DNA from: Nitrospiraceae bacterium
Lineage (GTDB): Bacteria > Nitrospirota > Thermodesulfovibrionia > Thermodesulfovibrionales > UBA1546
Direction: 5' to 3'
DNA: 5,357 bases
NCBI GenBank assembly: GCA_003535475.1
Contig: DOHC01000149.1
Coordinates: 1,993 to 7,349, forward strand
Position numbers and translations under genes: made by a program. The notes beneath the pieces were generated by a model. The model ran no database searches and was not told where the DNA came from. It saw only the letters and a program-made list of their open reading frames with translations. Each line of letters begins with the position of its first letter. The stretch's first letter is position 1. Shown piece by piece: positions 5,223-5,357 of the stretch.

Positions 5223-5357
5223 ATCATTAGTGAAAATTTATGGCTCATTCGTAAAAAAGTTGAAGTTGTATAAACAACAAACCTTCTGGATTCTCCGATC
5301 AAGTCGGGGAATGACGGACTTTGCAAGTCAGAGAATGACCTCTAATTCTGTCATACT
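5223..5357. other. Non-coding tail after the BrkB-family gene
   Basis: No gene is seen here. The first 60 bases are AT-rich and include a weak inverted repeat GTTGT/ACAAC (5265-5269 with 5274-5278) without a T-run, so no good terminator can be named. The rest is the palindromic repeat copy and its degenerate pieces. Confidence 0.6.
5286..5315. repeat. Second copy of the palindromic intergenic repeat
   Basis: It matches 3851-3880 at 27 of 30 bases in the same orientation. The stem is ATTCTCCGA (5290-5298) with TCGGGGAAT (5304-5312), containing one T-G wobble where the upstream copy is perfectly paired. A degenerate AGAGAATGAC follows at 5330-5339, and a GTCAT is at 5350-5354 near the window end. 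The repeat cluster probably continues beyond the window. Confidence 0.8.

Noticed and set aside
5265..5278. GTTGT/ACAAC inverted repeat after the BrkB-family gene as a terminator
   Set aside because: It has only five base pairs, is AT-rich and is not followed by a T-run.
4997..5326. Minus-strand frame of 109 codons opposite the cNMP-binding domain
   Set aside because: It is antisense to a conserved domain, runs through the palindromic repeat and has no recognisable features.

Overview
The window is a compact piece of a bacterial chromosome of moderate GC. It most likely comes from an anaerobe or microaerophile rich in c-type cytochromes. A Nitrospirota or Desulfobacterota-like lineage is my inference, from the gene families, the short 45-residue rubredoxin and the GTCATTCCC-type intergenic repeats; nothing here fixes the taxon. 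No rRNA, tRNA, CRISPR array, insertion sequence or integrase gene was seen.

Minus strand, about 3760 down to 1: five genes run leftward with gaps of 8 to 13 bases and look like one operon. In transcription order they are a flavodiiron protein (FprA type, 2543-3760), a 45-residue rubredoxin (2396-2533), a rubrerythrin (1893-2387), an exported octaheme cytochrome c of the hydroxylamine oxidoreductase (HAO) type (332-1879), and the first 107 codons of a DVU0298-family protein cut by the window edge (1-322). Rubredoxin is the usual electron donor to both flavodiiron proteins and rubrerythrins. The first three genes are therefore a cytoplasmic module for reducing O2 or NO and peroxide. The HAO-like cytochrome adds a periplasmic enzyme that could act on hydroxylamine, NO or nitrite. 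Together they suggest defence against, or processing of, reactive nitrogen and oxygen species on both sides of the membrane.

Intergenic region, 3761-3992 (or to 4019): this is the divergent spacer between the operon and a plus-strand gene. It holds a compound palindromic repeat (3813-3899) whose arms can pair in several mutually exclusive ways, a second perfect short palindrome (3917-3932), and weak promoter and operator candidates.

Plus strand, 3993/4020-5222: one gene encodes a six-helix YihY/BrkB-family membrane protein fused to a C-terminal cyclic-nucleotide-binding domain. It is followed by another copy of the same palindromic repeat (5286-5315) and degenerate pieces up to the window end. 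The gene is thus flanked by repeat copies in the same orientation.
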